From: Deinococcus frigens DSM 12807 | Lineage (GTDB): Bacteria; Deinococcota; Deinococci; Deinococcales; Deinococcaceae | Direction of reading: 5' to 3' | Length of the DNA stretch: 26,418 nt | Assembly: GCF_000701425.1 (NCBI RefSeq) | Contig: NZ_JNIW01000051.1 | Span: 1 to 26,418 of the forward strand | Part shown: one piece after another, positions 9,873-18,401 of the stretch | Layout of the letters: every line of letters begins with the position of its first letter | How positions within the stretch are numbered: the first letter of the stretch is position 1 | Program-made: the position numbers and the translations under genes | The notes under the pieces: generated by a model | Told to the model about the DNA's origin: nothing | The model's input: the letters and a program-made list of their open reading frames with translations, nothing else | Database searches by the model: none

Positions 9873-10589
9873 GTGACCACCACCAGACCGCAAGGAAGAC
9901 AGAGGGGCGCGTCAGACGCCCGGCACCAGCGAAGGCAGCGTCAGGCCGACTGGTTTTCCGCCGCCATCGGGCGCACGCGCTTCGTGGTGCTGATCGCGGT
10001 GGTGGCCGTGCTGCTGGTGTCGTTCAGCCTCTTTCTCCAGGGGACCGTCCTGGCCTTCTCCACGCTGTACGACTCGTGGCAAGAGACCTTCACCAACGGC
10101 ATTCAAAGTCAGCGCGGCAGCCTGGCGGTGGAGTTCCTGGAAATCGTGTCGACCATGCTCAAGGCGGTGGTCTTTTACCTGATCGGCGTCGGGCTGTACT
10201 CGCTGTTCATCTCGCCGCTGAACCTGACCAGCGCGCTGGGCGTGGAAAGCCTGGCGGACCTGGAACAGAAGATTATCTCGGTGATCGTGGTCATTCTGGG
10301 CGTCACCTTTCTGGAGCATTTCGTGCGCTGGAAAGACCCCCTGGACACGCTGTACTTTGCGGGGGCCTTTGCGCTGGCAGGCGGCGCGCTGGTCTTTTTC
10401 CAGCGGGTCCACGCCGGTCAGGGCAGCGACCTGCAACAGCCCGAGGCCAAACTGCGCGCCCGCCGCGAACTGTTCGAGCACGACGACGAGCAGCGCCACA
10501 TCGAGGAAGAGGATGTCATGCGAGCCGCAGAGGCCACCGAGAAAAAAACCGATGAGAAAGTGAAGGCAGAGGCCGGGGCAGAATCGTAG
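9873..10589 (+). CDS. YqhA/UPF0114-type inner membrane protein
   Basis: This encodes about 238 aa. After a basic N-terminus (~30 residues, R/Q-rich) come hydrophobic segments at about 37-60, 90-115 and 130-150, and one near 165-180. The WFSAAIGRTRFVVLIAVVAVLL and ADLEQKIISVIVVILGVTFLEHFVRW sections resemble the YqhA family of unknown function. The C-terminal ~50 residues are strongly charged (RRELFEHDDEQRHIEEEDVMR, then Lys/Glu-rich) and likely cytosolic; this tail is beyond the usual ~165-aa family length. The GTG at 9873 is preferred because the upstream in-frame sequence overlaps the promoter of the divergent phosphotransferase gene. CATCAT six nt before it is a weak -10 candidate. Confidence 0.7.
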   Translation: MTTTRPQGRQRGASDARHQRRQRQADWFSAAIGRTRFVVLIAVVAVLLVSFSLFLQGTVLAFSTLYDSWQETFTNGIQSQRGSLAVEFLEIVSTMLKAVVFYLIGVGLYSLFISPLNLTSALGVESLADLEQKIISVIVVILGVTFLEHFVRWKDPLDTLYFAGAFALAGGALVFFQRVHAGQGSDLQQPEAKLRARRELFEHDDEQRHIEEEDVMRAAEATEKKTDEKVKAEAGAES

Positions 10590-10869
10590 GGCGGGGCCGG
10601 GGGGCCAGTCCCGCCGGGATTCTGGAATGTGAGGCCACGGCTGGACCCCTCCGTCCGCCCCGTGACCAGCACCCCTCAAGGTGGGCCGCAAGACACGGCT
10701 GGACCGCCCCCATTCCACGTCTTCTTGCTTCGCTTCTGAGGAGAGGCGCTCCGAAGGAATGGACTCGCAAGGCCGCGCAGCAGAGGGCTTGAGCCGTGGA
10801 AACTTCCATTCAATCTCCACTCCCCTGGCAATAGCGAGGCGCACCCCGCCCCCACGGTCCCGCGCCGCG
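10590..10869. other. Intergenic stretch without a recognised gene
   Basis: This is 280 bases between the YqhA-type gene and the next promoter. I see a short direct repeat CACGGCTGGACC (about 10634 and 10694), a small hairpin GGAG-aggcg-CTCC and a palindrome TGGAA-AC-TTCCA, but no convincing ORF, RNA gene or terminator with a U-tract. Confidence 0.5.
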
Positions 10870-10875
10870 TACACT
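10870..10875 (+). promoter_or_regulatory. -10 hexamer TACACT of the HgdB-like operon (leaderless)
   Basis: TACACT is followed by 7 nt and ATG 10883. The same hexamer and spacing occur before the dehydrogenase at 13448. Confidence 0.6.
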
Positions 10876-10882
10876 GTCCACA

Positions 10883-11764
10883 ATGAGAGTTGGACTGCTA
10901 GATTCCCCCGCCTCCCGCCTGCGGGCGTACTGGGCGGCGTATTTAAGAGAACTGGACGTGCAGGCCGTGACGCCTGCGCTGATCGACGCCGAGGCCCTGG
11001 CGCTGGGCCAGCAGAGCCTGCCGGACGAGCCGACCACGGTGCAACTGGCCCTGGGGCGCATTCTGGCGCTGGAGGCGGTGGACGCCGTGTTGATTGCGCA
11101 GTGGCCCGCCGTGTCGGGCGACGCGTGGAGCGAGGCCCTGACGGACCTGCTGCCCCGGCGCATCAGCGGGCTGCCCACGCTGATCGCCGTGCCGGACAGG
11201 GGCGGCCCCGATCTGGAGGGGATCGCGGCGGAGGTGGGGCTGCGCGTCTCGCAGAACGGGGGCGCGGTGCGCGGCGCGCTGGCACAGGTGCGCCCACTGG
11301 CCGCCGAACCACGGGTGAGCCTTCCCCCGCTGGGGCGTGCCGGACGGGCGACGGTGGCGGTGATCGGCCCACGCGTGCTGCTGGCCGAACCCGAACTGTC
11401 GGGCGGCCTGCGCCCCGCACTGGAGGCGGCGGGCCTGCACGGCGTCTTCTCGCCCGAATTGCCGCAGGGAGACGTGATGCGCCGGGCCGAGCGCATGGAC
11501 AACGCGGCGAGGGTTCCGGCGGGCGAGCGCGAACTGTTCGGCGCGGCCTCGCTGCTGGCGGGCAAGAGCGCGGTGCGCGGCGTGGTGCTGGCGGCCCCCG
11601 CCCACGACGGCGCGACGGCAGCGGCCCTGGGGCGGATTGCCGCCAGGATGCACCTGCCCACGCTGCGGCTGGACCTGAAAGGGGGACAGGCTGAATTTGA
11701 CGGCCTGGAAGCGTTCGCCGCCCGGCTCAATCCCACCCCGCTGCCCTCTCAGGAGACCCCATGA
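10883..11764 (+). CDS. Cys-free HgdB/DUF2229-like protein, function unknown
   Basis: This encodes 293 aa. The layout resembles the 2-hydroxyacyl-CoA dehydratase D-component (HgdB)/DUF2229 fold. The first half begins [23 protein letters not shown] and has [18 protein letters not shown] followed by VDAVLIAQW. The second half has [33 protein letters not shown] and [15 protein letters not shown], with [21 protein letters not shown] at the end. In the enzyme family Cys residues in these loops bind an Fe-S cluster; here I find no Cys at all, so it cannot be a canonical Fe-S dehydratase. It is the first gene of an operon with a membrane protein and a phosphatidyltransferase. The homology is my pattern reading and needs a profile search. 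Confidence 0.6.
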   Translation: MRVGLLDSPASRLRAYWAAYLRELDVQAVTPALIDAEALALGQQSLPDEPTTVQLALGRILALEAVDAVLIAQWPAVSGDAWSEALTDLLPRRISGLPTLIAVPDRGGPDLEGIAAEVGLRVSQNGGAVRGALAQVRPLAAEPRVSLPPLGRAGRATVAVIGPRVLLAEPELSGGLRPALEAAGLHGVFSPELPQGDVMRRAERMDNAARVPAGERELFGAASLLAGKSAVRGVVLAAPAHDGATAAALGRIAARMHLPTLRLDLKGGQAEFDGLEAFAARLNPTPLPSQETP

Positions 11765-12132
11765 ATTTCTGGCGCTGGCTGATCACCCCCGATCCCGATC
11801 CCGGTTTTACCCGCACCAAACTGCTCAAGCTGGTCATCCGCGTGCTGCTGTTTGCCACCGTCGCCACGCTGCTGAGCAGCCTGCTGGCGCTGACGCCGCT
11901 GCGCCCGTACCTGAACACCTGGTGGGGCAGCCTGGTCTTTATCCTGATCCTGTACGTACCGATGGCACGCTTTTTGCTGGTGGATTCCTTTGTGCCGCGC
12001 CGTGGAACTGGCGCGGCGGCCACTTCGGGCAAGAGCGGCAAATCAACCCTCAGCAGCGCCCAGCGCCGCAAGGACCGCAACCGCTACGCCGGGGTCAAGA
12101 AGGGGCCGCCCAAGTACGGGGGACGGCGATAG
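11761..12132 (+). CDS. Small two-TM membrane protein with basic tail
   Basis: This encodes 123 aa. Two hydrophobic segments lie at about 22-45 and 55-75 ([20 protein letters not shown]), followed by a hydrophilic, strongly basic tail of about 45 residues ([25 protein letters not shown]). Its ATG overlaps the stop of the preceding gene (ATGA) and AGGAG lies just upstream, so it is translationally coupled. I do not recognise a family. Its position between an HgdB-like protein and a CDP-alcohol phosphatidyltransferase suggests a membrane-lipid or envelope context; the tail could bind anionic lipid or nucleic acid (inference). Confidence 0.75.
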   Translation: MNFWRWLITPDPDPGFTRTKLLKLVIRVLLFATVATLLSSLLALTPLRPYLNTWWGSLVFILILYVPMARFLLVDSFVPRRGTGAAATSGKSGKSTLSSAQRRKDRNRYAGVKKGPPKYGGRR

Positions 12133-12155
12133 GCGCAGAAGACCGGCCTTCCATT

Positions 12156-12953
12156 CTGGAGCAGACCCGCAAGAAACGGCCTGCCGACGAACTGCTGAAC
12201 GAACGTTTCTATCGCCCGCTGGCGCAAAAGCTGGTGAACCCGCTGGCCCGGCTGAACGTGAACCCCATCCATGTGGTGCTGTTCCACACGGCGCTGGGCG
12301 TGTACGCAGCGTGGCTGATCCGGCGCGGCGGGCCGTGGTGGCAGAGCCGCCTCGCACCCGCGCTGCTGCTGCAACTCAAGACCGTGCTGGACAACCTGGA
12401 CGGCCAGTTGGCCCGCGCCACCGGACGGACCACCGAGACGGGCCGGTATCTGGACACCGAGATGGATCTGGTGGTCAATCTGGCGCTGAACGTGGCCATC
12501 GCGGGCCGGGCCGGGGTGCCGCTGACCGTGCTGCAAAGCCTGATCCTGACCACCGATTTCCTGTGGGAACGCGATTACCGCGCGGCGCGGGGCGAGGTGT
12601 TCCGGGAGCGCGCGGCGCAGGCCGGGGATGATCCGCGCGTGCTGGCGGCCTTGAAAGCCGTATATGCCGCCTATTTTTCGCCGCAGGAGCATCTGCTGAG
12701 CGACTGGTTCGAGGCACGGTTAAACGCCGCCGTAGATGACTCACCCTCTTCAGAACAGCGCCGCGCCTATACCCCACTGCCCATCACGGCAATCGCGGCG
12801 AATCTGGGGCTGACCACGCAACTGGCCGTTCTGGGCCTCTGTCTGCTGGAGAACAGTCCCAGGCTCTACACCCGGTCCCTTCCCCTTCAGACGCTGCTGC
12901 TGCTGGGCGTGCAGCGGTGGCGGGAGGGGCGGGTGGGGCGGACGGCAACATGA
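12156..12953 (+). CDS. CDP-alcohol phosphatidyltransferase (start uncertain, non-canonical)
   Basis: This encodes about 265 aa. The CDP-alcohol phosphotransferase signature D-x2-D-G-x2-A-R-x8-G-x3-D-x3-D is complete at residues 79-104 ([10 protein letters not shown], then [10 protein letters not shown]) counted from 12156. Several hydrophobic helices follow. The enzyme moves a phosphatidyl or similar group from a CDP-alcohol onto an acceptor alcohol. There is no in-frame ATG, GTG or TTG near the expected N-terminus. Candidates are CTG 12156, ATT 12153, or ATA 12129, which overlaps the previous stop as ATAG with GGGGGA upstream. The first standard codon, GTG 12234, would cut into [12 protein letters not shown], the usual family N-terminus. 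The open frame extends further upstream only through the neighbouring gene. Confidence 0.75.
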   Translation: MEQTRKKRPADELLNERFYRPLAQKLVNPLARLNVNPIHVVLFHTALGVYAAWLIRRGGPWWQSRLAPALLLQLKTVLDNLDGQLARATGRTTETGRYLDTEMDLVVNLALNVAIAGRAGVPLTVLQSLILTTDFLWERDYRAARGEVFRERAAQAGDDPRVLAALKAVYAAYFSPQEHLLSDWFEARLNAAVDDSPSSEQRRAYTPLPITAIAANLGLTTQLAVLGLCLLENSPRLYTRSLPLQTLLLLGVQRWREGRVGRTAT

Positions 12954-12977
12954 GCCGCCTCCGCGCACCGGAGTTTT

Positions 12978-13361
12978 TTACTGGCCCAACCGGTACTGCC
13001 TGTCCCCCTCGGCCTGCAACACCACGCCCACCTTGCCCCGGTCCACCGTCACGTCGCAGCTCAGGATGCCGCGCGGCAGTGGCCCCGGCAGCGCTTCGGT
13101 ACATTGTTCAGAATACGAGACGTTCTCGGAGGGCTTCGCGGCCTGCACCGCCCGCATGACCTGCTGGCCGTAGTCGCGGGCCGCCTTGCCCTGCACGGCC
13201 AGCGTGGCGACGATCACGCCGATACCCACCGCAAAGGCCAGCAGAATCCAGAAGAAGGTGCGGGTGGCCTTGCCGCGTTCGGCGGGGGTGATGTCGCGCG
13301 GCTCGGCAATCTTGACGGCTGGCACAGCGGGTTGCTTTTTGGGGCGAGAACGCTTGCTCAT
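12978..13361 (-). CDS. Small single-TM protein with C-terminal extracytoplasmic domain
   Basis: This encodes 127 aa. A basic, Pro-rich N-terminus (MSKRSRPKKQP) is followed by one membrane segment at about 36-57 (FFWILLAFAVGIGVIVATLAV) and a ~65-residue outer domain with two Cys (SEQCTEALPGPLPRGILSCDV) that could form a disulfide. I do not recognise the family. It converges on the phosphatidyltransferase gene with only 24 nt between stops, and diverges from the dehydrogenase at 13448. Its start region contains a 14-bp tandem duplication that places a second ATG and a five-codon ORF between the -10 and the true start. ATG 13359-13361 is chosen because it is the only one in frame here. Confidence 0.7.
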   Translation of the reverse strand: MSKRSRPKKQPAVPAVKIAEPRDITPAERGKATRTFFWILLAFAVGIGVIVATLAVQGKAARDYGQQVMRAVQAAKPSENVSYSEQCTEALPGPLPRGILSCDVTVDRGKVGVVLQAEGDRQYRLGQ

Positions 13362-13379
13362 CTGGGCTTGCTCATCTGG
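13352..13379 (-). repeat. Perfect 14-bp tandem duplication over a start codon
   Basis: On the minus strand CCAGATGAGCAAGC occurs twice in direct succession (13379-13366 and 13365-13352). Each copy contains ATGAGCAAG. The second copy holds the start of the small membrane protein gene and the first opens a short out-of-frame ORF. Confidence 0.9.
13358..13375 (-). CDS. Possible 5-codon upstream ORF (MSKPR)
   Basis: ATG at 13375-13373 is 9 nt after the TAGGCT -10 and reads M-S-K-P-R, with a stop (13360-13358) that overlaps the real ATG as ATGA. It arose from the 14-bp duplication. If the transcript is leaderless this is the first start a ribosome meets, and the downstream gene would depend on termination-reinitiation. 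Confidence 0.35.
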   Translation of the reverse strand: MSKPR

Positions 13380-13384
13380 CGTCC

Positions 13385-13390
13385 AGCCTA
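13385..13390 (-). promoter_or_regulatory. -10 hexamer TAGGCT of the small membrane protein gene
   Basis: On the minus strand TAGGCT lies 9 nt before the first duplicated ATG and 23 nt before the functional ATG. Confidence 0.45.
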
Positions 13391-13434
13391 TCCCGGGCGG
13401 CCCCGTCAACCGTCCCGTAAAGCTGCCGCCGCGC

Positions 13435-13440
13435 TACACT
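13435..13440 (+). promoter_or_regulatory. -10 hexamer TACACT of the dehydrogenase gene (leaderless)
   Basis: TACACT, 7 nt, then ATG 13448; no Shine-Dalgarno. Confidence 0.6.
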
Positions 13441-13447
13441 CCGGCCC

Positions 13448-14662
13448 ATGAGCAAGGTCATCATTATCGGAGCAGGGGGCGTGGCCAACGTCGTCGCCAA
13501 GAAGTGCGCGCAGAACGACAGCGTGTTCAGCGAAGTCCTGATCGCCACCCGCACGGTCCGCAAGGCCGACGCCATCGTGGCCGAGATTCACGAGCACCTG
13601 CCTAACAGCAAGGCGAAATTCAGCACTGGCACCGTGGACGCCGACAACGTGCCGGAACTGGTGCAGGTCATCCGCGACTTTGGCCCGGAAATGGTCATCA
13701 ACGTGGCCCTGCCCTACCAGGACCTGACCATCATGGACGCCTGCCTGGAAACCGGCGTGCATTACCTGGATACCGCCAATTACGAACCCAAGGACGTGGC
13801 GAAGTTCGAGTATTCCTGGCAGTGGGCCTACCGCGAACGTTTTGAAAAAGCTGGCCTGATGGCCCTGCTGGGCTGCGGCTTCGATCCCGGCGCGACGCAG
13901 GTCTTCACCGCGCATCATGCCAAGCACCACTTCCGGGAAATCCACTATCTGGACATCATCGACTGCAACAACGGCGATCACGGCAAGGCGTTTGCCACCA
14001 ACTTCAACCCCGAGATCAACATCCGCGAGATCACGGCCAACGGGCGCTACTGGGAAAACGGCGAGTGGATCGAGACCGCGCCGCTGGAAATCAGCCAGGA
14101 CATCTATTACCCCAAAGTCGCCACCCGCAACAGCTTCGTGCTGTACCACGAGGAACTGGAATCGCTGGTGATCAACTTCCCCACCATCAAGCGCGCGCGC
14201 TTCTGGATGACCTTCGGCGAGGCGTACATCAAGCACCTGAACGTGCTGGAGGGCATCGGCATGACCAGCATCGAGCCGATTGACTTCAGGGGCCAGCAGA
14301 TCGCGCCCATCGAATTCCTGAAGGCCGTGCTGCCCGTTCCCGAATCGCTGGCCGCCAACTACACCGGGCAAACCTGCATCGGCGTGCAGGCCAAAGGGAT
14401 CGGCAAAGGCGGCAAGGAGAAGGTGCATTTCGTCTACAACGTCACCGACCACGCCGAGACGTACAGAGAAGTGCAGGCGCAGGGCGTCAGCTACACCACC
14501 GGCGTCCCGGCCATGATCGGCGCGATGCTGATGCTGACGGGCACCTGGAAGAAGGCGGGGGTGTACAACGTCGAGGAATTTGACCCCGATCCCTTTATTG
14601 CCGCCATGAATGAGTGGGGGCTGCCGGTAGACGAGCTGGCGGGCATCGAACTGGTGAAGTAG
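13448..14662 (+). CDS. Carboxynorspermidine/saccharopine dehydrogenase (Lys1 family)
   Basis: This is a 404-aa NAD(P)-dependent enzyme. It starts with a Rossmann motif VIIIGAGGVANVVAKKCA (residues 4-21), followed by VLIATRTVRKADAI, a segment VINVALPYQDLTIMDACLETGVHYLDTANYE, GCGFDPGATQVF, and a C-terminal section with TGVPAMIGAMLMLTG. This arrangement matches bacterial carboxynorspermidine dehydrogenase (synthase), which condenses aspartate semialdehyde with a diamine in the alternative polyamine route, rather than fungal lysine-pathway saccharopine dehydrogenase. The two cannot be separated with certainty by eye. The usual partner decarboxylase is not in the window. It stands alone between oppositely oriented small membrane protein genes. 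Confidence 0.87.
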   Translation: MSKVIIIGAGGVANVVAKKCAQNDSVFSEVLIATRTVRKADAIVAEIHEHLPNSKAKFSTGTVDADNVPELVQVIRDFGPEMVINVALPYQDLTIMDACLETGVHYLDTANYEPKDVAKFEYSWQWAYRERFEKAGLMALLGCGFDPGATQVFTAHHAKHHFREIHYLDIIDCNNGDHGKAFATNFNPEINIREITANGRYWENGEWIETAPLEISQDIYYPKVATRNSFVLYHEELESLVINFPTIKRARFWMTFGEAYIKHLNVLEGIGMTSIEPIDFRGQQIAPIEFLKAVLPVPESLAANYTGQTCIGVQAKGIGKGGKEKVHFVYNVTDHAETYREVQAQGVSYTTGVPAMIGAMLMLTGTWKKAGVYNVEEFDPDPFIAAMNEWGLPVDELAGIELVK

Positions 14663-14677
14663 TCGGCCCAAAGAAGT

Positions 14678-14711
14678 GCGCCGCCTCTCTCCAGCAACCC
14701 AGGGGCGGCGC
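14678..14711. terminator. Hairpin between convergent genes
   Basis: GCGCCGCC (14678-14685) pairs with GGCGGCGC (14704-14711) around an 18-nt loop, in the 65-nt gap between the convergent dehydrogenase and small membrane protein genes. The location suits a bidirectional terminator, but there is no U-tract, so this is tentative. Confidence 0.35.
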
Positions 14712-14727
14712 GCTCGACTTCGGCGGA

Positions 14728-15012
14728 TCAGGCTGCGGGGACACCCTGACGCCGCGCAGGTGCAACGGCCACCACAAGCGCCCCCAGCACTAGCCCCAGC
14801 AGACTGGCGGTGGCCACGGCCATCCACCACACCCCCAGTTCTATGGGGTCCAGTCGCACGCTCAGGGCCACCAGCACAGCAGACAGAATGAAGTCGGGCA
14901 GCACGGGGCGCAGCAGATTCTGCCCGTGACAGTGTGCCTCGGAAAAACCCTTGCCGAAGTGCAGGCCAGCACCCAGGGCGCTCAGAACGCACAGCAGCAG
15001 CGGGAGAGTCAT
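14728..15012 (-). CDS. Small membrane protein, unknown function
   Basis: This encodes 94 aa. About three hydrophobic segments are visible (1-18, 36-52, 60-85). A polar loop between the first two contains HFGKGFSEAHCHGQNLLRP, with His-x-x-x-Gly, Glu-Ala-His-Cys-His and Arg, a possible metal-binding patch. I recognise no family. The start ATG 15010-15012 is supported by TAGGCT 6 nt upstream on the minus strand. It is convergent with the dehydrogenase gene and divergent from the MoxR/VWA operon. Confidence 0.65.
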   Translation of the reverse strand: MTLPLLLCVLSALGAGLHFGKGFSEAHCHGQNLLRPVLPDFILSAVLVALSVRLDPIELGVWWMAVATASLLGLVLGALVVAVAPARRQGVPAA

Positions 15013-15018
15013 GGGCGC

Positions 15019-15024
15019 AGCCTA
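15019..15024 (-). promoter_or_regulatory. -10 hexamer TAGGCT of the 94-aa membrane protein gene (leaderless)
   Basis: On the minus strand TAGGCT, 6 nt, ATG. This is the strongest support that this short ORF is real. Confidence 0.55.
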
Positions 15025-15125
15025 GACGCCGCCCCCTGACCGTTGGCTCACTTCCGGGGCCAGACCTCACATTAAGACGCACTTTTGAGACAGAACAGGG
15101 CGGGCGGCATGGGCGATACTGGGCC

Positions 15126-15176
15126 ATGTCCAGGAATGTCCGATCCGCGCTGCGCCCATCCGGCGGCGGCGCGTGA
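15126..15176 (+). CDS. Possible 16-codon leader ORF before moxR
   Basis: ATG 15126 opens MSRNVRSALRPSGGGA with a stop at 15174-15176 that overlaps the GTG start of the MoxR gene as GTGA, the same coupling used elsewhere in this window. GATACT 5 nt before the ATG is a weak -10. It may be a translated leader coupling moxR translation, or chance. Confidence 0.3.
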   Translation: MSRNVRSALRPSGGGA

Positions 15177-16071
15177 CCTCCGCCGCCGATCTGATGGACC
15201 CCGCCGCCCTTCAGGCCGCTTTCCGGGCGCAGGGTTACGTGGCCGGGGACGCGCTGGCCACCGCGCTGCGCCTGGTTCCCGCGCTGCAAAAACCGCTGCT
15301 GCTGGAGGGTCCGGCGGGCGTGGGCAAGACCGAAGCAGCCAAGACGCTGGCCCTGTCGCTGGGCACGCGCCTGATCCGGTTGCAATGCTACGAGGGACTG
15401 GACGCGCAGGCCGCGCTGTACGAGTGGAACTACGCCCGCCAACTGCTGTACCTGCGCTCGGCGGAGATCGGCGGGGGCCGGGTGGACGACGACGAACTGT
15501 ACGGCGAACGGTTTTTAATGGCCCGCCCCCTGCTGCAAGCCATTCAGCAGGAGGTGGCCCCGGTGCTGCTGATCGACGAGATCGACCGCGCCGACGACGC
15601 CTTCGAGGCCTTTTTGCTGGAGCTGCTGGCCGAGTGGCAGATCACCGTGCCAGAACTGGGAACCATTCCCGCACGCACGCGCCCGCACACCATCCTGACC
15701 AGCAACCGCTCGCGCGAGCTGAGCGACGCTTTGCGCCGCCGCTGCCTGTACCACTGGGTGGAGTACCCCACCGCGCGGCAGGAACTGGAGATCGTGCAGG
15801 CGCGCTTGCCCGGCATCGACGCGGCGCTGGCCCGCCAGGTCACCGACGCCGTTCACGCCCTGCGCGCTCTGCCGCTGGGCAAGCCGCCGGGGGTGGCCGA
15901 GACGCTGGACTGGGCGGCGGCGCTGCTGTGCCTGCACCGCGACCATCTGGACGCCGAGAGCATCGAGGCCACCCTGGGCGCAGTGCTGAAGCTGCGCGAG
16001 GACCAGTTGCTGGCCGCGCCAACCTTGCGTGGTGTGGCGGGGCGGGGGGTGGCGGGCCGGGCGGAGGCGGG

Positions 16072-16075
<4 letters not shown>
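15173..16075 (+). CDS. MoxR-type AAA+ ATPase
   Basis: This encodes 300 aa. It has Walker A GPAGVGKTE at 46-54, Walker B VLLIDEIDRAD at 131-141, sensor-1 region HTILTSNRSRELSDALRRRC with arginine finger candidates, and a C-terminal lid. The sequence around 60-130 (IRLQCYEGLD, ALYEWNYARQLL, LMARPLLQAI) is typical of the MoxR/CoxD branch. These chaperone-like ATPases remodel or metallate partner enzymes together with a VWA protein. The start is GTG 15173; a later in-frame ATG at 15194 is an alternative. It overlaps the VWA gene by 4 nt (GTGA). No metal oxidoreductase target (such as a cox or nor gene) is nearby. Confidence 0.88.
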
Positions 16076-17304
<1,229 letters not shown>

Positions 17305-17462
17305 GCCGCAGCTTGGAACACGCCTGTCCAGAATCCCCCGTCTCTGTCGTCCCCTTTGTCTCTTGGCGAGGGCGCGGGACGCGTCGCCAAATATCCCCAG
17401 TCCTCGCCCACCTCTGTTCAACTCAATTTCAGAAGAGCCTGGGCTAAATCCGACTTGAGCAG

Positions 17463-17491
17463 TTGACTTTCAATCTTTTTTAGCTTAACCT
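17463..17491 (+). promoter_or_regulatory. Promoter of the metal ABC operon (leaderless)
   Basis: This is the best promoter in the window: -35 TTGACT (17463-17468), a 17-nt spacer, -10 TAACCT (17486-17491), then 7 nt and ATG 17499. There is no Shine-Dalgarno. The surroundings are AT-rich, unlike the rest of the window. The gap 17305-17462 before it holds no gene that I can see. Confidence 0.8.
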
Positions 17492-17496
17492 AAAAA
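17477..17496. promoter_or_regulatory. DtxR/MntR-like operator palindrome
   Basis: TTTTTAG-c-TTAA-c-CTAAAAA is a 20-bp dyad in which only one base pair (17484/17489) fails to pair. It covers the -10 hexamer and the likely transcription start. The TTTAG..TTAA..CTAAA core resembles DtxR/MntR-family metal-repressor boxes, so Mn- or Fe-dependent repression of the operon is the simplest reading (inference from family knowledge). Confidence 0.7.
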
Positions 17497-17498
17497 TT

Positions 17499-18401
17499 AT
17501 GATGAGGACCGCTCAAATTTTTTCTCTGTCCGCCCTACTTGCCGCAACAGGCATGGCACAGGCCGCCCAAACAGGCGAGAAGAAGACTGTGCTGACCACC
17601 TTCACCATCCTGTCCGACATGGCACAGAACGTGGCGGGGGACCGCCTGAACGTCGTGTCGATTACCAAGCCCGGCGCGGAAATTCACGGCTACCAGTTCA
17701 CCCCCAGCGATCTGGTGAATGCGCGAGGCGCGGATTTGATTCTCAACAACGGCTTGAATCTGGAACGCTGGTTCGAGAAATTCACCCGGCAACTGGGCAA
17801 GATTCCCAGCGTCACGTTGACGGACAGCATCGTGCCGGTCAGCATCTCCTCGGACGCGTACAAGGGCAAGCCCAATCCGCACGCGTGGATGTCGCCCAAG
17901 AACGCGCTGATCTACGTGGAAAACATCCGCAAGGCGTTCGTGAAGCTCGACCCCGCCGGGGTAAGAACCTTCAACGCCAACGCGAAAAAGTACAGCGATC
18001 AGATTCGTGCGGTGGATGCCAAGCTCAAGACCCAGCTCGCCAGCCTGCCCAAAAATCAGCGGGCGCTGGTGACCTGCGAAGGAGCCTTTTCTTACCTGAC
18101 CCGCGATTATGGCCTGTCCGAGCATTACCTGTGGCCGGTCAATGCCGAGGAAGGGCAGGGGACGCCCAGGCAGATCAAGTCCGTCATCGACGTGGTGCGC
18201 GCCGAGAAGATTCCCGCCGTGTTCTGCGAGAGCACCGTGCCGACGCGCGGTATGGCGCAGGTGGCGAGGGAAGCCGGGGCGAAGTTCGGCGGCGTGCTGT
18301 ACGTGGACTCGCTGACCGACGCCCGGGGACTAGTCCCCACCTACCTGATTCTGCTGCAAAAAGATACCGACACCATCCTGAAAGGTCTGGGGAGCCGATG
18401 A
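17499..18401 (+). CDS. Metal ABC transporter substrate-binding protein (Mn/Zn type, cluster A-I)
   Basis: This encodes 300 aa. A signal sequence (to about residue 22, GMAQA-A) precedes a cluster A-I metal-binding fold. The four expected ligands are visible: His63 (GAEIHGYQFTPSD), His128 (PNPHAWMSP), Glu194 (TCEGAFSYL) and Asp270 (YVDSLTD). His2-Glu-Asp is the PsaA/MntC-type set seen in Mn importers; there is no His-rich loop like ZnuA, favouring Mn over Zn. It delivers metal to the permease. It is the first gene of a three-gene operon with overlapping starts. Mn accumulation is central to oxidative-damage resistance in Deinococcus (established knowledge). No lipobox Cys is seen. Confidence 0.9.
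   Translation: MMRTAQIFSLSALLAATGMAQAAQTGEKKTVLTTFTILSDMAQNVAGDRLNVVSITKPGAEIHGYQFTPSDLVNARGADLILNNGLNLERWFEKFTRQLGKIPSVTLTDSIVPVSISSDAYKGKPNPHAWMSPKNALIYVENIRKAFVKLDPAGVRTFNANAKKYSDQIRAVDAKLKTQLASLPKNQRALVTCEGAFSYLTRDYGLSEHYLWPVNAEEGQGTPRQIKSVIDVVRAEKIPAVFCESTVPTRGMAQVAREAGAKFGGVLYVDSLTDARGLVPTYLILLQKDTDTILKGLGSR

Noticed and set aside
10634..10705. Direct repeat CACGGCTGGACC in the intergenic region
   Set aside because: Only two short copies in GC-rich sequence; not enough to call a repeat element.
13406..15442. 678-codon minus-strand frame across 13406-15442
   Set aside because: It runs antisense to the well-conserved dehydrogenase and through a promoter and other genes; composition is His/Gln/Gly-rich shadow sequence.
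17476..17481. T-run as a terminator for the MoxR-VWA operon
   Set aside because: No GC hairpin precedes it; the run belongs to the palindrome and promoter of the metal transporter.
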